Shown: positions 1-11,276, counted from the stretch's first letter. The stretch is DNA of 64,000 bases from Acidobacteriota bacterium (GCA_003223245.1 QHYI01000109.1:62001-126000); one strand, 5' to 3'. Numbers and translations are program-made. Notes: generated by a model from the sequence alone, not told the origin.

Positions 1-229
1 CGAACGCGTGCCCGGCCCGACAAGCGTATTCTCAGCCTCGCAGAACGCTGGGAATCGGTGCGTGGCGCGCTTGGCCACACGTCCGGGCAGCCAAGTTGAC
101 AATCGTCGCGTTCTACTGGGCGCTGATGTATTGACGACTGGAGTCACGGTGGATGCCTGCACGCGAGCTTTGTGGGAAGCGGGTGCCGAGTCGGTAGTAG
201 GATTGCGGCCCGGGTGGTCCGGCCGGTAA
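1..229 (+). pseudogene. comF: ComF-type phosphoribosyltransferase 3' end, frameshifted
   Basis: Only the C-terminal end lies in the window. Reading frame 1 gives a ComF-like stretch containing LSLAERWESVRGA and stops at about 97-99. Frame 2 then supplies the PRPP-binding loop region, RRVLLGADVLTTGVTVDA, and an ending typical of the family, stopping at 227-229. The two halves are in different frames, so one indel lies around positions 70-105. The PRPP loop is also altered: the family normally has LLVDDVLTTGAT, here VD is replaced by GA, losing one of the two acidic residues that hold the ribose. ComF proteins are associated with DNA uptake in competent bacteria. I read this as a decayed gene, though a single sequencing error could explain the frameshift alone. 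Confidence 0.65.
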
Positions 230-415
230 GAAATCCACTCCCAAGCCCTGTAGAATGGTAGAATAGTCTAGGCAAGCTCAATGGGACCAAACCGGCACAT
301 GGCGGCCGATTCCCGAGGGGCTCATTCCCCCCAAGCGGAGAGCGTGGCTGCGCCCGATTCCGATGCTCCCGCTGGTAGTAGAATCCACAACTCGATTTCC
401 CGCCGCGCATCCTTG

Positions 416-925
416 ATGCAGGAACCGGTGCTCGTCTTGAATGCGACTTACGAGCCGATCAATGTCACCGCGGTGCGCCGAGCGATGGTATTGATGCTGA
501 AGGGGGTAGCCCAGGCGGAAGAGCTGCATAGCGCCGAGGTGCACTCCGCCACGCATGCTCACCAAGTCCCATCCGTGATTCGCCTGCTGGCATACCGGCA
601 CATTCCCCAACAGAGCCGCGCGCTTTCCCGGAAGAATATTCTGCTGCGTGACCGGAACACCTGCCAGTTCTGCGAGCGTGTGTTTCCGAGTTCCGAGCTG
701 ACGCTGGACCATGTGTTGCCCCGGTCCCGCGGAGGGCGTTCTTCTTGGGAAAATCTCGTGGCCTGCTGCTACCGCTGCAATAACGCCAAGGGGGATCGCA
801 CCCCGGAAGAAGCGGGGCTAAAGCTGGCTCGCAAGCCTCGGCCCTTTACACTCCACACCTCCCGGCAACTGATGCGGCTGATTGGCCACCGTGATGACCG
901 CTGGCGTAAGTACTTGTTTTATTGA
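416..925 (+). CDS. HNH endonuclease family protein
   Basis: This encodes 169 residues from the ATG at 416. The N-terminus [12 protein letters not shown] is the usual start of a bacterial HNH subfamily. The nuclease core follows: a CxxC pair (CQFC), [11 protein letters not shown] with the catalytic His, and [15 protein letters not shown] carrying the second zinc CxxC and the final Asn. The frame is open back to 281 with ATGs at 281 and 299, but the extra 45 residues are low in family-like content, so I prefer 416 although no clear ribosome site precedes it. The protein should be a metal-dependent DNA endonuclease; the biological substrate is unknown. A strong terminator follows at 1034-1070. 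Confidence 0.8.
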   Translation: MQEPVLVLNATYEPINVTAVRRAMVLMLKGVAQAEELHSAEVHSATHAHQVPSVIRLLAYRHIPQQSRALSRKNILLRDRNTCQFCERVFPSSELTLDHVLPRSRGGRSSWENLVACCYRCNNAKGDRTPEEAGLKLARKPRPFTLHTSRQLMRLIGHRDDRWRKYLFY

Positions 926-1033
926 GATTTTGCCTTACTAAATCGATTTTGCCAAAATTTTTTTCTAGCCAAGGAAACCTTTTTGGCTCGCACACATCTA
1001 ATATTACAAAACCACTTCGAGGACACACCCCGG

Positions 1034-1074
1034 GAAGCGGTTAGGGCTTGCCCCTAACCGCTTCTCTCCTTTTA
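1034..1074 (+). terminator. Rho-independent terminator after the HNH gene
   Basis: A perfect 13-base stem (GAAGCGGTTAGGG at 1034-1046 with its complement at 1052-1064) closes a five-base loop and is followed by the pyrimidine-rich TCTCCTTTT. It lies about 110 bases after the HNH stop codon. Confidence 0.75.
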
Positions 1075-1342
1075 CGGATGAATTTCCTCACAAAATCTGT
1101 AAAGGCTCAGCTGTCCGCATCGGGAAAACCCCCTAACGCCGCTTTCTTCGCTGGGAAATTCAGGGAATACCTGATAGAGGCTAGATAATCTTCAGCACTT
1201 CCTGCACCTTCGCTACCTTACCTTACATCTGGCCGCCTTTTCTCACCACCGAAACGTACCTTTTCGCCATTTCTCCAATTCCCGAGCTGTCCCGATACCT
1301 CGAGCGGGCCAAGTTCAGCAGGATGTGCTTATCCCCTTTTTT
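1075..1342. other. Intergenic stretch
   Basis: Together with 926-1033 this leaves over 400 bases without a gene apart from the terminator. No open frame, promoter or repeat in it is convincing. Confidence 0.4.
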
Positions 1343-2200
1343 CTAGCGCTGTGTAATGGCGTCTCGAAAAATGCTCCAATCTCGAAGGATGTCACGTGTC
1401 GAATGGGCAGCGCAGCGGGCTATTGCCGCATGACCACGCGCGGCGACGATGGATTCGAGCGCGGGCTTGGCCCGCTGCAAAAGGGCTTCCGATTCGCGCG
1501 CAGGGACGAGCCAGGTATCCACATTGCCGGCGCGCCGCGGATCGATTTTTTCGAGAATGTCAAGCAGCGAATTGTGCTCATACAACTCCACTGCGAGGTG
1601 TGAGTCAAGCGCTCCAACGCGGTGCGCCACGGTTCGTGACGTATCCTTGGGAACAACCAATCGAAGTCCTGTGATTGCTCCGTCAGCGCTCGAACGGCGG
1701 GCGTGTGCCAGCCAGAGCAGCGCAAAGGTGAGGCAGTTGTCGATGGTGTCTGAGGATTCCACTCGCGCGCGCAGTTTCCGGAAAGAGAGTGCTCCAGGTC
1801 CGCGGAAGCAGGTAGGGATTCGACATTTTCGTCCGGGAACTGTTCGGCAAGGAGCTGGCTCCAGCCGCGCGCGGAATTCTTCACACGACAGCTGGCGGGC
1901 GTCACGTTCAAATTCCCGGCGCACAAATTCCAGCCGGTCCGGCTTGGCACGGTCGAAACGTTCGACAGCCAGGACCATTCGTTCCTGGGAATGATCCGTG
2001 ATAGCCAGCACACGTCGCGTCAGGTTGAATTGTTCTGACCAGAGATGCAAAAGCGGCTTTTCCGCCGCCTCGCACTTCCCACGACGGGTCCGCGCCAAAC
2101 CAAGTGCGGGCGCCGTTCTCATGCAGGTCCACGAGGCCGGAGGCCAGGAATCCTTTCAGGCTGGCTTCTAGTTCACATAGCTTATTATGACTAAAGTACG
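1343..2200 (-). pseudogene. Multiply frameshifted conserved acidobacterial gene
   Basis: The minus strand holds pieces of one protein in shifting frames. The beginning (KLCELEASLKGFLASGLVDL, then HENGARTWFGADPSWEVRGG) reads up to about 2070. The next part (LLHLWSEQFNLTRRVLAITD onward) is in a second frame. A middle piece (LLAEQFPDENVESLPASADL, EHSLSG) is in a third, and the text then returns to the second frame (DTIDNCLTFALLWLAHARR, PKDTSRTVAHRVGALDSHLA, DPRRAGNVDTWLVP). A stop lies upstream near 2205 without a clear start codon. I know no function for the intact protein. At least three frame changes argue for decay rather than one base-calling error. Confidence 0.6.
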
Positions 2201-2236
2201 TACCTGAAAACTATAGAGGAGCGGGAAAGCGCCGAA

Positions 2237-2980
2237 CTATCGGCCGACCGCCAATCGTTGGACCAAAGGCTCCGGAAGGTGGGCCGATCGCATACGCTTT
2301 TGAACCGCCTGAATGTCGTAGGGAACGCGCCAAAATTCCACCACGTTGTGCTGTAAATCCGCAATTGCAAAGGCAGCTCGTGGGTCCCCGTCGCGCGGCT
2401 GGCCAATCGAACCGGGATTCAATAGATAGCGCCGAGTTGGCTCGATGCGCAGAGCGGCAAACGATTCCGCCGAGCGTGGCCGAATCTGCAGTACTTCAAG
2501 ATCCGCGTCTTCGTAGGAAAACCCACCCTGGTGATGCGTGTGGCCGAAAAAAGTGACCTTGGCATTGGAATCGAGGAGGCCGTCGAGAGCTTGTTGCGGC
2601 GTGAACACATATTCGTCTTCGTCTTGAAGCGCTCCGTGAACGAGCACGATGCCGTCGGTTTCGAGCGGCCCCTTCGGCAAAGCCGAAAGCCAGGCCATGT
2701 GCTCCGGATTCAATTCTGACCGTGTCCAATCCACCGCCGCTTTCGCTACAGGATTGAAATCTTCCGTATCCATCAAGCCGGTTACGGCTTTGTCGTGGTT
2801 CCCTCGGATCGTCTTCGTGCCCAACTCGCGCAGCCGTGCCGTGACCTCATTGGGATCCGGGCCGTACCCGACTACGTCGCCTAGGCAAACGGAAAAATCC
2901 CAGCGATCCTTCGCCGCATCAAGAACGGCATTCAGAGCAGTAGCATTCGAATGTAAATCGCTGAGAATCAGAATCCGCAT
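2237..2980 (-). CDS. Metallophosphoesterase (YfcE/ApaH-like phosphodiesterase)
   Basis: The 247-residue protein carries all the di-metal motifs of the calcineurin-like phosphoesterase fold in order: SDLHSN (Asp8, His10), GDVVGYGPDP (Asp35), GNHD (Asn61, His62), VHGA (His115) and GHTHH (His147, His149). The C-terminal NPGSIGQPRDGDP segment is typical of the small bacterial branch that includes YfcE and diadenosine-tetraphosphatase-like enzymes. It is probably a cytoplasmic phosphodiesterase or phosphatase; the substrate cannot be told from sequence. The gene stands alone, with a degraded gene downstream and a 500-base leader region upstream. Confidence 0.88.
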   Translation of the reverse strand: MRILILSDLHSNATALNAVLDAAKDRWDFSVCLGDVVGYGPDPNEVTARLRELGTKTIRGNHDKAVTGLMDTEDFNPVAKAAVDWTRSELNPEHMAWLSALPKGPLETDGIVLVHGALQDEDEYVFTPQQALDGLLDSNAKVTFFGHTHHQGGFSYEDADLEVLQIRPRSAESFAALRIEPTRRYLLNPGSIGQPRDGDPRAAFAIADLQHNVVEFWRVPYDIQAVQKRMRSAHLPEPLVQRLAVGR

Positions 2981-3297
2981 CCGTGATCCCCGGAAAAATG
3001 ACCTAGAGTATAGATGAACAAGCTAGCCGATGCACGAAACGGCGCGGCAGTGCGGCAGTGGCAAAGACCAATATTACGGTCTGTCTTTGAGAACCTCATC
3101 GGTGGGTTTCAAGTATTTTTAGGAACGATTTATCTCGCAAAAGAGCCAGCGGGTTTCGCTTAAGCAGAAATAAAGTTGTCTCGCCGCAATTTTTCTACAA
3201 CTACGAAAATTTTATCACTGGACCGCGAAACATTCCCCGCTGCGATTTCGTCTATACGAGGGCAGCCGCTCGTAGCGCTGTGCAAGGCGAGATTCAG
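2981..3297. other. Intergenic stretch between divergent genes
   Basis: About 500 bases separate the phosphoesterase start from the secreted-protein start at 3482. This part is A+T richer than its neighbours around 3100-3250. I see no gene in it. The only clear structure is the hairpin described at 3298-3325. Confidence 0.4.
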
Positions 3298-3325
3298 AAA
3301 AAAAACCCGCGGTGGCAGCCGCGGG
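3298..3325 (-). terminator. Terminator-like hairpin reading on the minus strand
   Basis: On the minus strand CCCGCGG and CCGCGGG form a perfect seven-base G+C stem around a six-base loop, followed by eight T residues (A8 at 3298-3305 on the plus strand). This is a textbook intrinsic terminator, yet no gene on that strand ends here. It lies about 320 bases upstream of the phosphoesterase start, so it could be an attenuator in a long leader or the end of a small RNA. Confidence 0.6.
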
Positions 3326-3481
3326 GTGGTGACACGCAGTTTTTCCGGCCGTTAGTCCTGGAAGAAGAGGTGTCTTCACCGGCGAGACTACTCGTCCTCC
3401 CTTTGCGTGTCAACTCTATCTTGCCCGCCGCAGCCTTCTGTCCCGGCTGACTCGATCCTGTCCGAAAGGAAATTGACACGC

Positions 3482-3814
3482 ATGAAAAACAGCTCCATTT
3501 TCCGCTCTCTCGCTCTGTTGGCTGCTCTTGCGCTGGCAGTGCCCCTTTTCGCCAAGCCTTTCTCCAAAAACATCAACCTTGCCCAGACCAGCAAGATCGG
3601 CAAAGCTGAATTGCAGGCCGGCGAGTACCGCCTCTTGATCGACGGCAACAAGGCCACCGTGCAAAAGAACGGCAAGGTAATCACCGAAACCGAAGGCCGC
3701 TGGGAAGACCGCAACACGAAGTCGAGCTACGATTCTGTCCTCATCGGCGAAAATGGCCAAGTGAAGGAAGTGCGCTTCTCCGGCCAGGCCCGTGTATTTG
3801 TTTTCAGCGAATAA
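3482..3814 (+). CDS. Small secreted protein
   Basis: The protein has 110 residues. Its start is the ATG at 3482, preceded by GAAAGGAAA about ten bases upstream. Residues 1-24 form a signal peptide: MKNSS, then a hydrophobic run rich in Ala and Leu ending PLFA. The mature part is short and charged, with the pattern AELQAGEYRLLIDGNKATVQ, and probably folds as a small beta domain. Similar secreted proteins are frequent in acidobacteria; no function is known to me. A terminator follows immediately. Confidence 0.75.
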   Translation: MKNSSIFRSLALLAALALAVPLFAKPFSKNINLAQTSKIGKAELQAGEYRLLIDGNKATVQKNGKVITETEGRWEDRNTKSSYDSVLIGENGQVKEVRFSGQARVFVFSE

Positions 3815-3853
3815 GACAGACCGCTTCGCAATTGTTTTCTTCTGGACACAAGA

Positions 3854-3889
3854 GGGAGGTTGCAGCCAGCCGCAGCCTCCCGACTTTTC
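3854..3889 (+). terminator. Terminator of the small secreted protein gene
   Basis: GGGAGGTTGC (3854-3863) pairs with GCAGCCTCCC (3872-3881) with one G-T wobble, followed by GACTTTTCC. It sits 40 bases past the stop codon. Confidence 0.65.
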
Positions 3890-3980
3890 CAATGGACCTA
3901 TGCAGATGCTCCCACAAATCCGCTTCGACGCGGAACCATCAGCCCGTTCCGTTTGCCGGTCGTGGCGTGCCGCGCCCGGG

Positions 3981-5078
3981 TCAACGAATCAGCATGCAAT
4001 CCCCGTAGCTGTAGAAACGATACCCCGCTTCGACCGCGTGACGATAAGCGCGGAGCACGGTTTCACGTCCCGCAAAAGCACACACTAGCGCCAGCAGCGT
4101 CGAGCGCGGCAAGTGAAAGTTGGTTAGCAAAGCGTTCACGACGCGGAACGGAAATCCCGGGATGATGAACAGTTGAGCCTGCGCTTTGCCCGCTGTCACC
4201 GCGTTTGTAGCCCCGGCCTGTGCCGTACGCTGGGCCGCGTCTTCCAGAGCTCGCACCACGGTTGTCCCGATGGCCAAAATGGGGCGCCCCGCCGCATGCG
4301 CCGCGTTAATGCGTTCGGCGGTTTCGCCGGGAATTTCATAAGATTCGGAATGCATCGCGTGTTCTTCGAGCGTTGCACTGCGGACGGGCTGAAACGTACC
4401 GAGCCCCACGTCGAGCGTTAGTTCACAGATCTCCACTCCTCGCTCGCGAATTTGCTTGAGTATCTGCTCCGAGAAGTGCAGACCCGCAGTGGGCGCGGCA
4501 ATCGCACCAGGCCGCTTGGCAAAGACGGTTTGATAGCGCTCGCGATCGGTTGATTCATCGGGCCGTTCAATATACGGAGGCAGCGGCACGTGCCCCAATC
4601 GCTCGAAGTGCTCGTTCACCGAGCGCTGGTCACGAGAGACAAACCGCAGAGTGCGCAAGCCAAATTCGCCGCGCCCCGTTATTTCAGCCTCCAACTCTCC
4701 TTCCCCGAAAAGCACGCGCTCCCTTAAGCGCATTTTGCGTCCTGGGCGCACCAAAGCTTCCCACGTATCGCCCGCGACTCGGCGCGTCAATAGCACCTCC
4801 ACTTTCCCGGTCAAGTGCTCGGCTCGTGTGGCTCGTGAAGGCTTCTGCGAACCGACCCCGGCGCGGCGCCCGAAAAGCCGCGCGGGTATCACACGTGCAT
4901 TGTTCAGAACGAGCAACTCGTTGCCGGTGAGGAGGCCCGGAAATTCTGCGAAAAGCCGATCTTCGAAGGCCCCCGAAGAGCGGTTCAGAAGCAAAAGACG
5001 TGAGGCGTCACGGCGTTCGGGGGGCCGTTGCGCGATTTGCTCGGGAGGGAGGTGGTAGTCAAGCTCGTCCAGGCGCAT
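3981..5078 (-). CDS. queA: S-adenosylmethionine:tRNA ribosyltransferase-isomerase
   Basis: QueA moves the ribosyl part of S-adenosylmethionine onto preQ1-modified tRNA to make epoxyqueuosine. The 365-residue protein from the ATG at 5078 begins with the family signature MRLDELDYHLPPEQIAQRP and contains RDASRLLLLNR, ELLVLNNARVIPARLFGR, FAKRPGAIAAPTAGLHF and the C-terminal TNFHLPRSTLLALVCAFAGR. Length and ends match the family. An upstream in-frame codon exists at 5150, but the extra 24 residues are not conserved-looking. No other queuosine gene is in the window. Confidence 0.95.
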   Translation of the reverse strand: MRLDELDYHLPPEQIAQRPPERRDASRLLLLNRSSGAFEDRLFAEFPGLLTGNELLVLNNARVIPARLFGRRAGVGSQKPSRATRAEHLTGKVEVLLTRRVAGDTWEALVRPGRKMRLRERVLFGEGELEAEITGRGEFGLRTLRFVSRDQRSVNEHFERLGHVPLPPYIERPDESTDRERYQTVFAKRPGAIAAPTAGLHFSEQILKQIRERGVEICELTLDVGLGTFQPVRSATLEEHAMHSESYEIPGETAERINAAHAAGRPILAIGTTVVRALEDAAQRTAQAGATNAVTAGKAQAQLFIIPGFPFRVVNALLTNFHLPRSTLLALVCAFAGRETVLRAYRHAVEAGYRFYSYGDCMLIR

Positions 5079-5395
5079 GAGAAGCGGTAGTGTAGCAAGA
5101 ACCCGCTTTAGGCTTTCTGAAGCGGAACCACGGGGCGCATTCCCAACCAATTGCCTCGACCCTCCTGCCGCCGGAAGACGCAGAGCCGCTTAACTTCGCA
5201 GCACAAAGTAGTTTGTTTTACGGTATGGTCCGACCGTCTACCTGGTGCTGCCGGCTTGTGAAACCGTGGGAGGGCAACGTCAAGGTCCTTAAGCCGAGAT
5301 GCGTCAACCCGCCATTAGAATGGAAGAATGGAATTCATAGCTATGCTTTTGATTCTTAAGATGTTATCATATTTTCGTAGGCCCTTAAGTTTTTC
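5079..5395. other. Divergent intergenic region queA/hsp20
   Basis: No gene is seen between the queA start and the hsp20 promoter. The stretch becomes A+T rich towards the promoter. Confidence 0.4.
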
Positions 5396-5430
5396 TTGAC
5401 AATTACACGCTCATATTTTATTATGCGTGT
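5396..5430 (+). promoter_or_regulatory. Sigma-70-type promoter of hsp20 with overlapping inverted repeat
   Basis: TTGACA at 5396-5401 and TATTAT at 5419-5424 are separated by exactly 17 bases, close to the housekeeping consensus. An inverted repeat, ACACGC at 5405-5410 and GCGTGT at 5425-5430, brackets the spacer and -10 element. That position would suit a repressor that blocks polymerase. The hexamers are plain to see; regulation by the repeat is inference. Confidence 0.7.
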
Positions 5431-5458
5431 GAAGTCACCTATGGAGGTGCTTACAACA

Positions 5459-5935
5459 ATGAGAACGATTGCTCGATGGGAACCTTTTCGTAACGTAACG
5501 ACCCTGCAGGACCAGATCAACCGCCTGTTCAATGATGCTTTCGATCGAACGGGCGAGGACTCAAACCTCAGCGCGTGGGCCCCGGCCGTAGACATCTACG
5601 AGACCGAGCAGGAACTCATGGTGAAGGCGGACCTCCCCGACGTCGATCCCAAGGATTTGGACATCCGCGTGGAGAACAACATCCTGACGATCCGCGGGGA
5701 GCGCAAGTTCGACAAGAAGGTGAATGAAGAGAACTACCTGCGCGTGGAGCGCTCCTTTGGCTCCTTTGCTCGCAGCTTCACGCTCTCGAACACGGTGGAC
5801 TCGGACGGCATCAAAGCCGAGTATCAGGACGGCGTGCTGACCCTCACCATTCCCAAGCGCGAGGAAGCTAAGCCGAAGCAAATCAAGGTCAACGTTTCGG
5901 CTCCGGGCGTGGCAGCGGCTGCCTCTGGGAAGTAA
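5459..5935 (+). CDS. Small heat-shock protein, Hsp20/alpha-crystallin family
   Basis: This ATP-independent holdase binds unfolding proteins. It has 158 residues from the ATG at 5459, which has GGAGG ten bases upstream. The N-terminus (TIARWEPFRNVTTLQDQINR) is typical of the class A bacterial family. The alpha-crystallin domain runs from about residue 42 to 135, with PAVDIYETEQELMVKADLP, the NNILTIRGERK strand, and the closing YQDGVLTLTIPKREEAKPKQ containing the A-x-x-x-G-V-L-type motif and IPK. A terminator and then clpB follow, so the locus joins a holdase with a disaggregase. Confidence 0.95.
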   Translation: MRTIARWEPFRNVTTLQDQINRLFNDAFDRTGEDSNLSAWAPAVDIYETEQELMVKADLPDVDPKDLDIRVENNILTIRGERKFDKKVNEENYLRVERSFGSFARSFTLSNTVDSDGIKAEYQDGVLTLTIPKREEAKPKQIKVNVSAPGVAAAASGK

Positions 5936-5987
5936 GCAGTCCGGCGCAGCAAAAGGGCTTCTAGTGAAGTTGAAAACTGTAAAAATA

Positions 5988-6014
5988 GGGGGCTGGCGAT
6001 GAGCCAGCCCCTTT
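5988..6014 (+). terminator. Terminator between hsp20 and clpB
   Basis: GGGGCTGGC (5989-5997) pairs perfectly with GCCAGCCCC (6003-6011) over a five-base loop and is followed by TTT. It may separate hsp20 from clpB or allow partial read-through. Confidence 0.65.
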
Positions 6015-6051
6015 GTTCGACGAGCGAGATCGGAACTCCGTATGAGGGCCT

Positions 6052-8676
<2,625 letters not shown>

Positions 8677-8781
8677 TACAAAGGAAGTCTTGTGGAAGCA
8701 CGGGTTCACATGGTTACGTCCCAAAGGACCGAGATGGGCACTTTGTGGCGCGGTTGGTGTGCGTAGAATAGAAGGAAAATT

Positions 8782-9648
8782 ATGAGAATCTTTCGAACCA
8801 CTTTCTTGCTGGTAGCTCTTACGCTTCTGTTGATGCTGATCGGGCAGGGCTTCGGTGGCCGCGGCGGCATGACCATCGCCCTCGGGTTCGCCGTAATCAT
8901 GAATGCGTTCGCTTACTTCTTTTCGGACAAAATCGCGCTATGGTCTAGCGGCGCAAAACCGGTGACGCGCGAACAGTTGCCGCGACTGTACCAGGTGATG
9001 GAGCGACTCGCCGCAAAAGCCAATCTGCCAATGCCGAAGTTGTATGTCGTTCCTGAGCAAGCGCCCAACGCCTTCGCCACGGGAAGAAATCCGCGCCACG
9101 CCTCGGTGGCCGTGACGCAGGGTTTGCTCGAACTGATGAATGATGAAGAACTTGAGGGAGTCATTGCTCACGAACTGTCGCACGTACGCAACTACGACAT
9201 TCTGATCAGTTCGATCGCCGCAACCATTGCCGGCGCCGTTGTGCATTTAGCGACCATGGGTCGCTGGGCCATGATTTTTGGCGGATGGGGAGGCGGGGAC
9301 CGCGACGACCAAAAAGGCGGGGGAATGGCCGCAATCCTGATGCTGTTTCTGGCACCTTTTGCCGCCATGCTGTTGCAGCTGGGGCTGTCCCGCCAGCGCG
9401 AGTATTCCGCCGATGCGACCGGCGCGCGCATGGTAGGGAACCCTTACGGCTTGATCAGCGCTCTTCAGAAGCTCGGGACATATAACAACCGTATCCCCAC
9501 AACCGCCATTTCGCCTTCGACTGCCTCGCTGTGCATCGTGAAACCGCTTTTTGGGGGCGGCTCTTTCGGGACACTTTTCAGTACCCATCCGGCCATTCCT
9601 GATCGCATTGCCGCGCTCAAGGAAATGACCGTCCTTCCGCAGCGATAA
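8782..9648 (+). CDS. htpX: HtpX-like M48 membrane metalloprotease
   Basis: The 288-residue protein begins with two membrane segments (about 6-22 and 30-48). The zinc site HELSH is at residues 130-134, and the third ligand is Glu207 in SRQREYSADATGA. A further hydrophobic pair lies around 140-200. HtpX degrades damaged membrane proteins in the cytoplasmic membrane, with the active site facing the cytoplasm. The position after hsp20 and clpB supports a protein quality-control role. The start at 8782 is preceded by AGAAGGAAAA. Confidence 0.92.
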   Translation: MRIFRTTFLLVALTLLLMLIGQGFGGRGGMTIALGFAVIMNAFAYFFSDKIALWSSGAKPVTREQLPRLYQVMERLAAKANLPMPKLYVVPEQAPNAFATGRNPRHASVAVTQGLLELMNDEELEGVIAHELSHVRNYDILISSIAATIAGAVVHLATMGRWAMIFGGWGGGDRDDQKGGGMAAILMLFLAPFAAMLLQLGLSRQREYSADATGARMVGNPYGLISALQKLGTYNNRIPTTAISPSTASLCIVKPLFGGGSFGTLFSTHPAIPDRIAALKEMTVLPQR

Positions 9649-9894
9649 GCGGGGCGCCAGAGATAAACTGCTTGCCCCATGCGTCGATGCAGTGCTCAAA
9701 TTGTCCACCTGGGGTGTAAACTTTTCAGAATAGAACGCGCGTCTTGACCGACAACGAACCGATCACAAGTTGAATAAGCCTTTATTTGTCATTCATTTAC
9801 AACTTGTACGGTGGCCCTGACCCTTTTTGGCGCTGCAAGTGCACTACAGTGTTCACCTAGTCCATGGCTGTGGGGAATTGCAGGGGACAGGCGC

Positions 9895-10095
9895 ATGAGC
9901 TGCCGAGACACTATTCATTTGATTTGCTGGTATCTGGAGGGACGACTCTCGTCTCCGGTAGAGAGGGAGATCGAGCGTCACCTTGAAGGCTGCTCCGATT
10001 GTCGCTCGGTCCTGGAAGCTGCAATGAATACCCTAGACCGCTATTTCAACTCCGAGCGTGCGGAAGCGGGCGCGGACACCTTCCGTGCCGCCTGA
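9895..10095 (+). CDS. Small zinc-finger (anti-sigma-type) protein
   Basis: The product has 66 residues from the ATG at 9895, with GGGGACAGG just upstream. It has the pattern of the zf-HC2 anti-sigma zinc finger: Cys3, then His29-x3-Cys33-x2-Cys36 (HLEGCSDC). Such domains bind extracytoplasmic-function sigma factors, but no sigma gene is adjacent and there is no membrane segment, so it may act differently. The frame is open upstream to 9811; that extension lacks the motif. Confidence 0.6.
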   Translation: MSCRDTIHLICWYLEGRLSSPVEREIERHLEGCSDCRSVLEAAMNTLDRYFNSERAEAGADTFRAA

Positions 10096-10220
10096 CTCCT
10101 TTGTTCGTAAATAGTTGGCCACAAGTAGCTTAGCAGCTTCTTCCGTGGTGTAGGCCTGTTCCGAGCTCTTTTTTCGCAAGTGATCTTGAGTCGCTTCTAC
10201 GCATCAGGGTAATCCTTACA

Positions 10221-10304
10221 AGTACTAGTACTCTTAGTATTTATCGAGTGGCCTTTTGTCGCGAGTCCAACTTGTTGATTCCTCGTGCCTTCTCTAGTAC
10301 TAGT
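10221..10304. repeat. Two palindromes sharing AGTACTAGT
   Basis: AGTACTAGTACT at 10221-10232 is a perfect 12-base palindrome. CTAGTACTAG at 10294-10303 is a perfect 10-base palindrome. Both contain AGTACTAGT (10221-10229 and 10296-10304), 75 bases apart, in the region before the gene at 10386. They could be protein-binding sites; nothing else is visible between 10096 and 10385. Confidence 0.4.
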
Positions 10305-10385
10305 GGCGATCCGGCCTTTTGGCTCGGCGGGTGCTCCTTCTTCCCATACAGGGCAAAGTAAGCCTCAAAGGAGAGACAAACCCCT

Positions 10386-11225
10386 ATGATGGAATTCCAA
10401 GAGTATTCCCCCAGTGCTACCCCGGGCACGCCTCGTTGGGTCGGATTGGCGCTGGGCGTCCTAAGTGGTCTTTCTCTTTTCGGGCTGGGCCTCGGATGGA
10501 GCGCCCTCAATCAGGCCAAGAGCCTGGAGCAAACGGCCGTGGCCTCCAAGCAGGCCAGCGAAGCGCTCACTCAGCGTCTAGCCAAGGAAGACGAAATCAA
10601 TCAGCAAATGCAAAGCGACCTGAAGGTCATCGCCAACAAGCTGAACGTCACGCAGGGCGAATTGCTCAACGCGCGCAAGCAAACTAAAAGCGCCACGCAC
10701 GCTGTAGATCAGAAAGTGGACAGCTTGGCCACCTCCATGAAGGCGGAACTGGCCACCAAGGCGAGCGCGGATGACCTCAACAAACTGAACGGCGACATCA
10801 CCGGAGTCAAGGGCGACCTGGACGCCACCAAGAACAGCATTCAGATGGCCCGCAGTGAAATGGGCACCTTGATTGCGCGTAACCACGATGAAATCGATCA
10901 GCTTCGCCATATGGGCCAGCGCGATTATTTTGAATTCACTGTGCAGCGCAAGGGCGGCGCCACAAAAGTGGGCGGCATCCAGATTGTGCTGAAAGATACT
11001 AATCCCAAAAAGAACCAGTACACCATCAACGTGCTGGCCGACGACAACAACTTTGAGAAGAAGAACCGCTCGGTCAACGAACCGATCTTCTTCTACACCG
11101 GCGGCAGCCGCTCCGCGCTGGAGCTGGTGGTCAACAAAGTCACCAAGAGCAGCGCTACCGGCTACTTAAGCACGCCGAAGAGCACGCCGACAGCCTCGGC
11201 CAGCGCGGCAACTTCCGGCCAATAG
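10386..11225 (+). CDS. Membrane-anchored coiled-coil protein
   Basis: I do not recognise a named family. The 279-residue protein has a short cytoplasmic N-terminus, one membrane segment at about 18-40, then a long coiled coil (about 42-180) rich in Ala, Gln, Lys and Asp with heptad-like spacing. A compact beta-rich domain (about 178-255, FEFTVQRKGGATKVGGIQIV) and a Ser/Ala/Thr-rich tail follow. AAAGGAGAG stands 10-18 bases before the start. The topology suggests an envelope protein whose coil and terminal domain lie outside the membrane. A terminator follows. Confidence 0.7.
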   Translation: MMEFQEYSPSATPGTPRWVGLALGVLSGLSLFGLGLGWSALNQAKSLEQTAVASKQASEALTQRLAKEDEINQQMQSDLKVIANKLNVTQGELLNARKQTKSATHAVDQKVDSLATSMKAELATKASADDLNKLNGDITGVKGDLDATKNSIQMARSEMGTLIARNHDEIDQLRHMGQRDYFEFTVQRKGGATKVGGIQIVLKDTNPKKNQYTINVLADDNNFEKKNRSVNEPIFFYTGGSRSALELVVNKVTKSSATGYLSTPKSTPTASASAATSGQ

Positions 11226-11276
11226 GGCGGTCCCTGGTAAGCACCCGCGGCTTACGGCGGCAATCGAACATCATCC

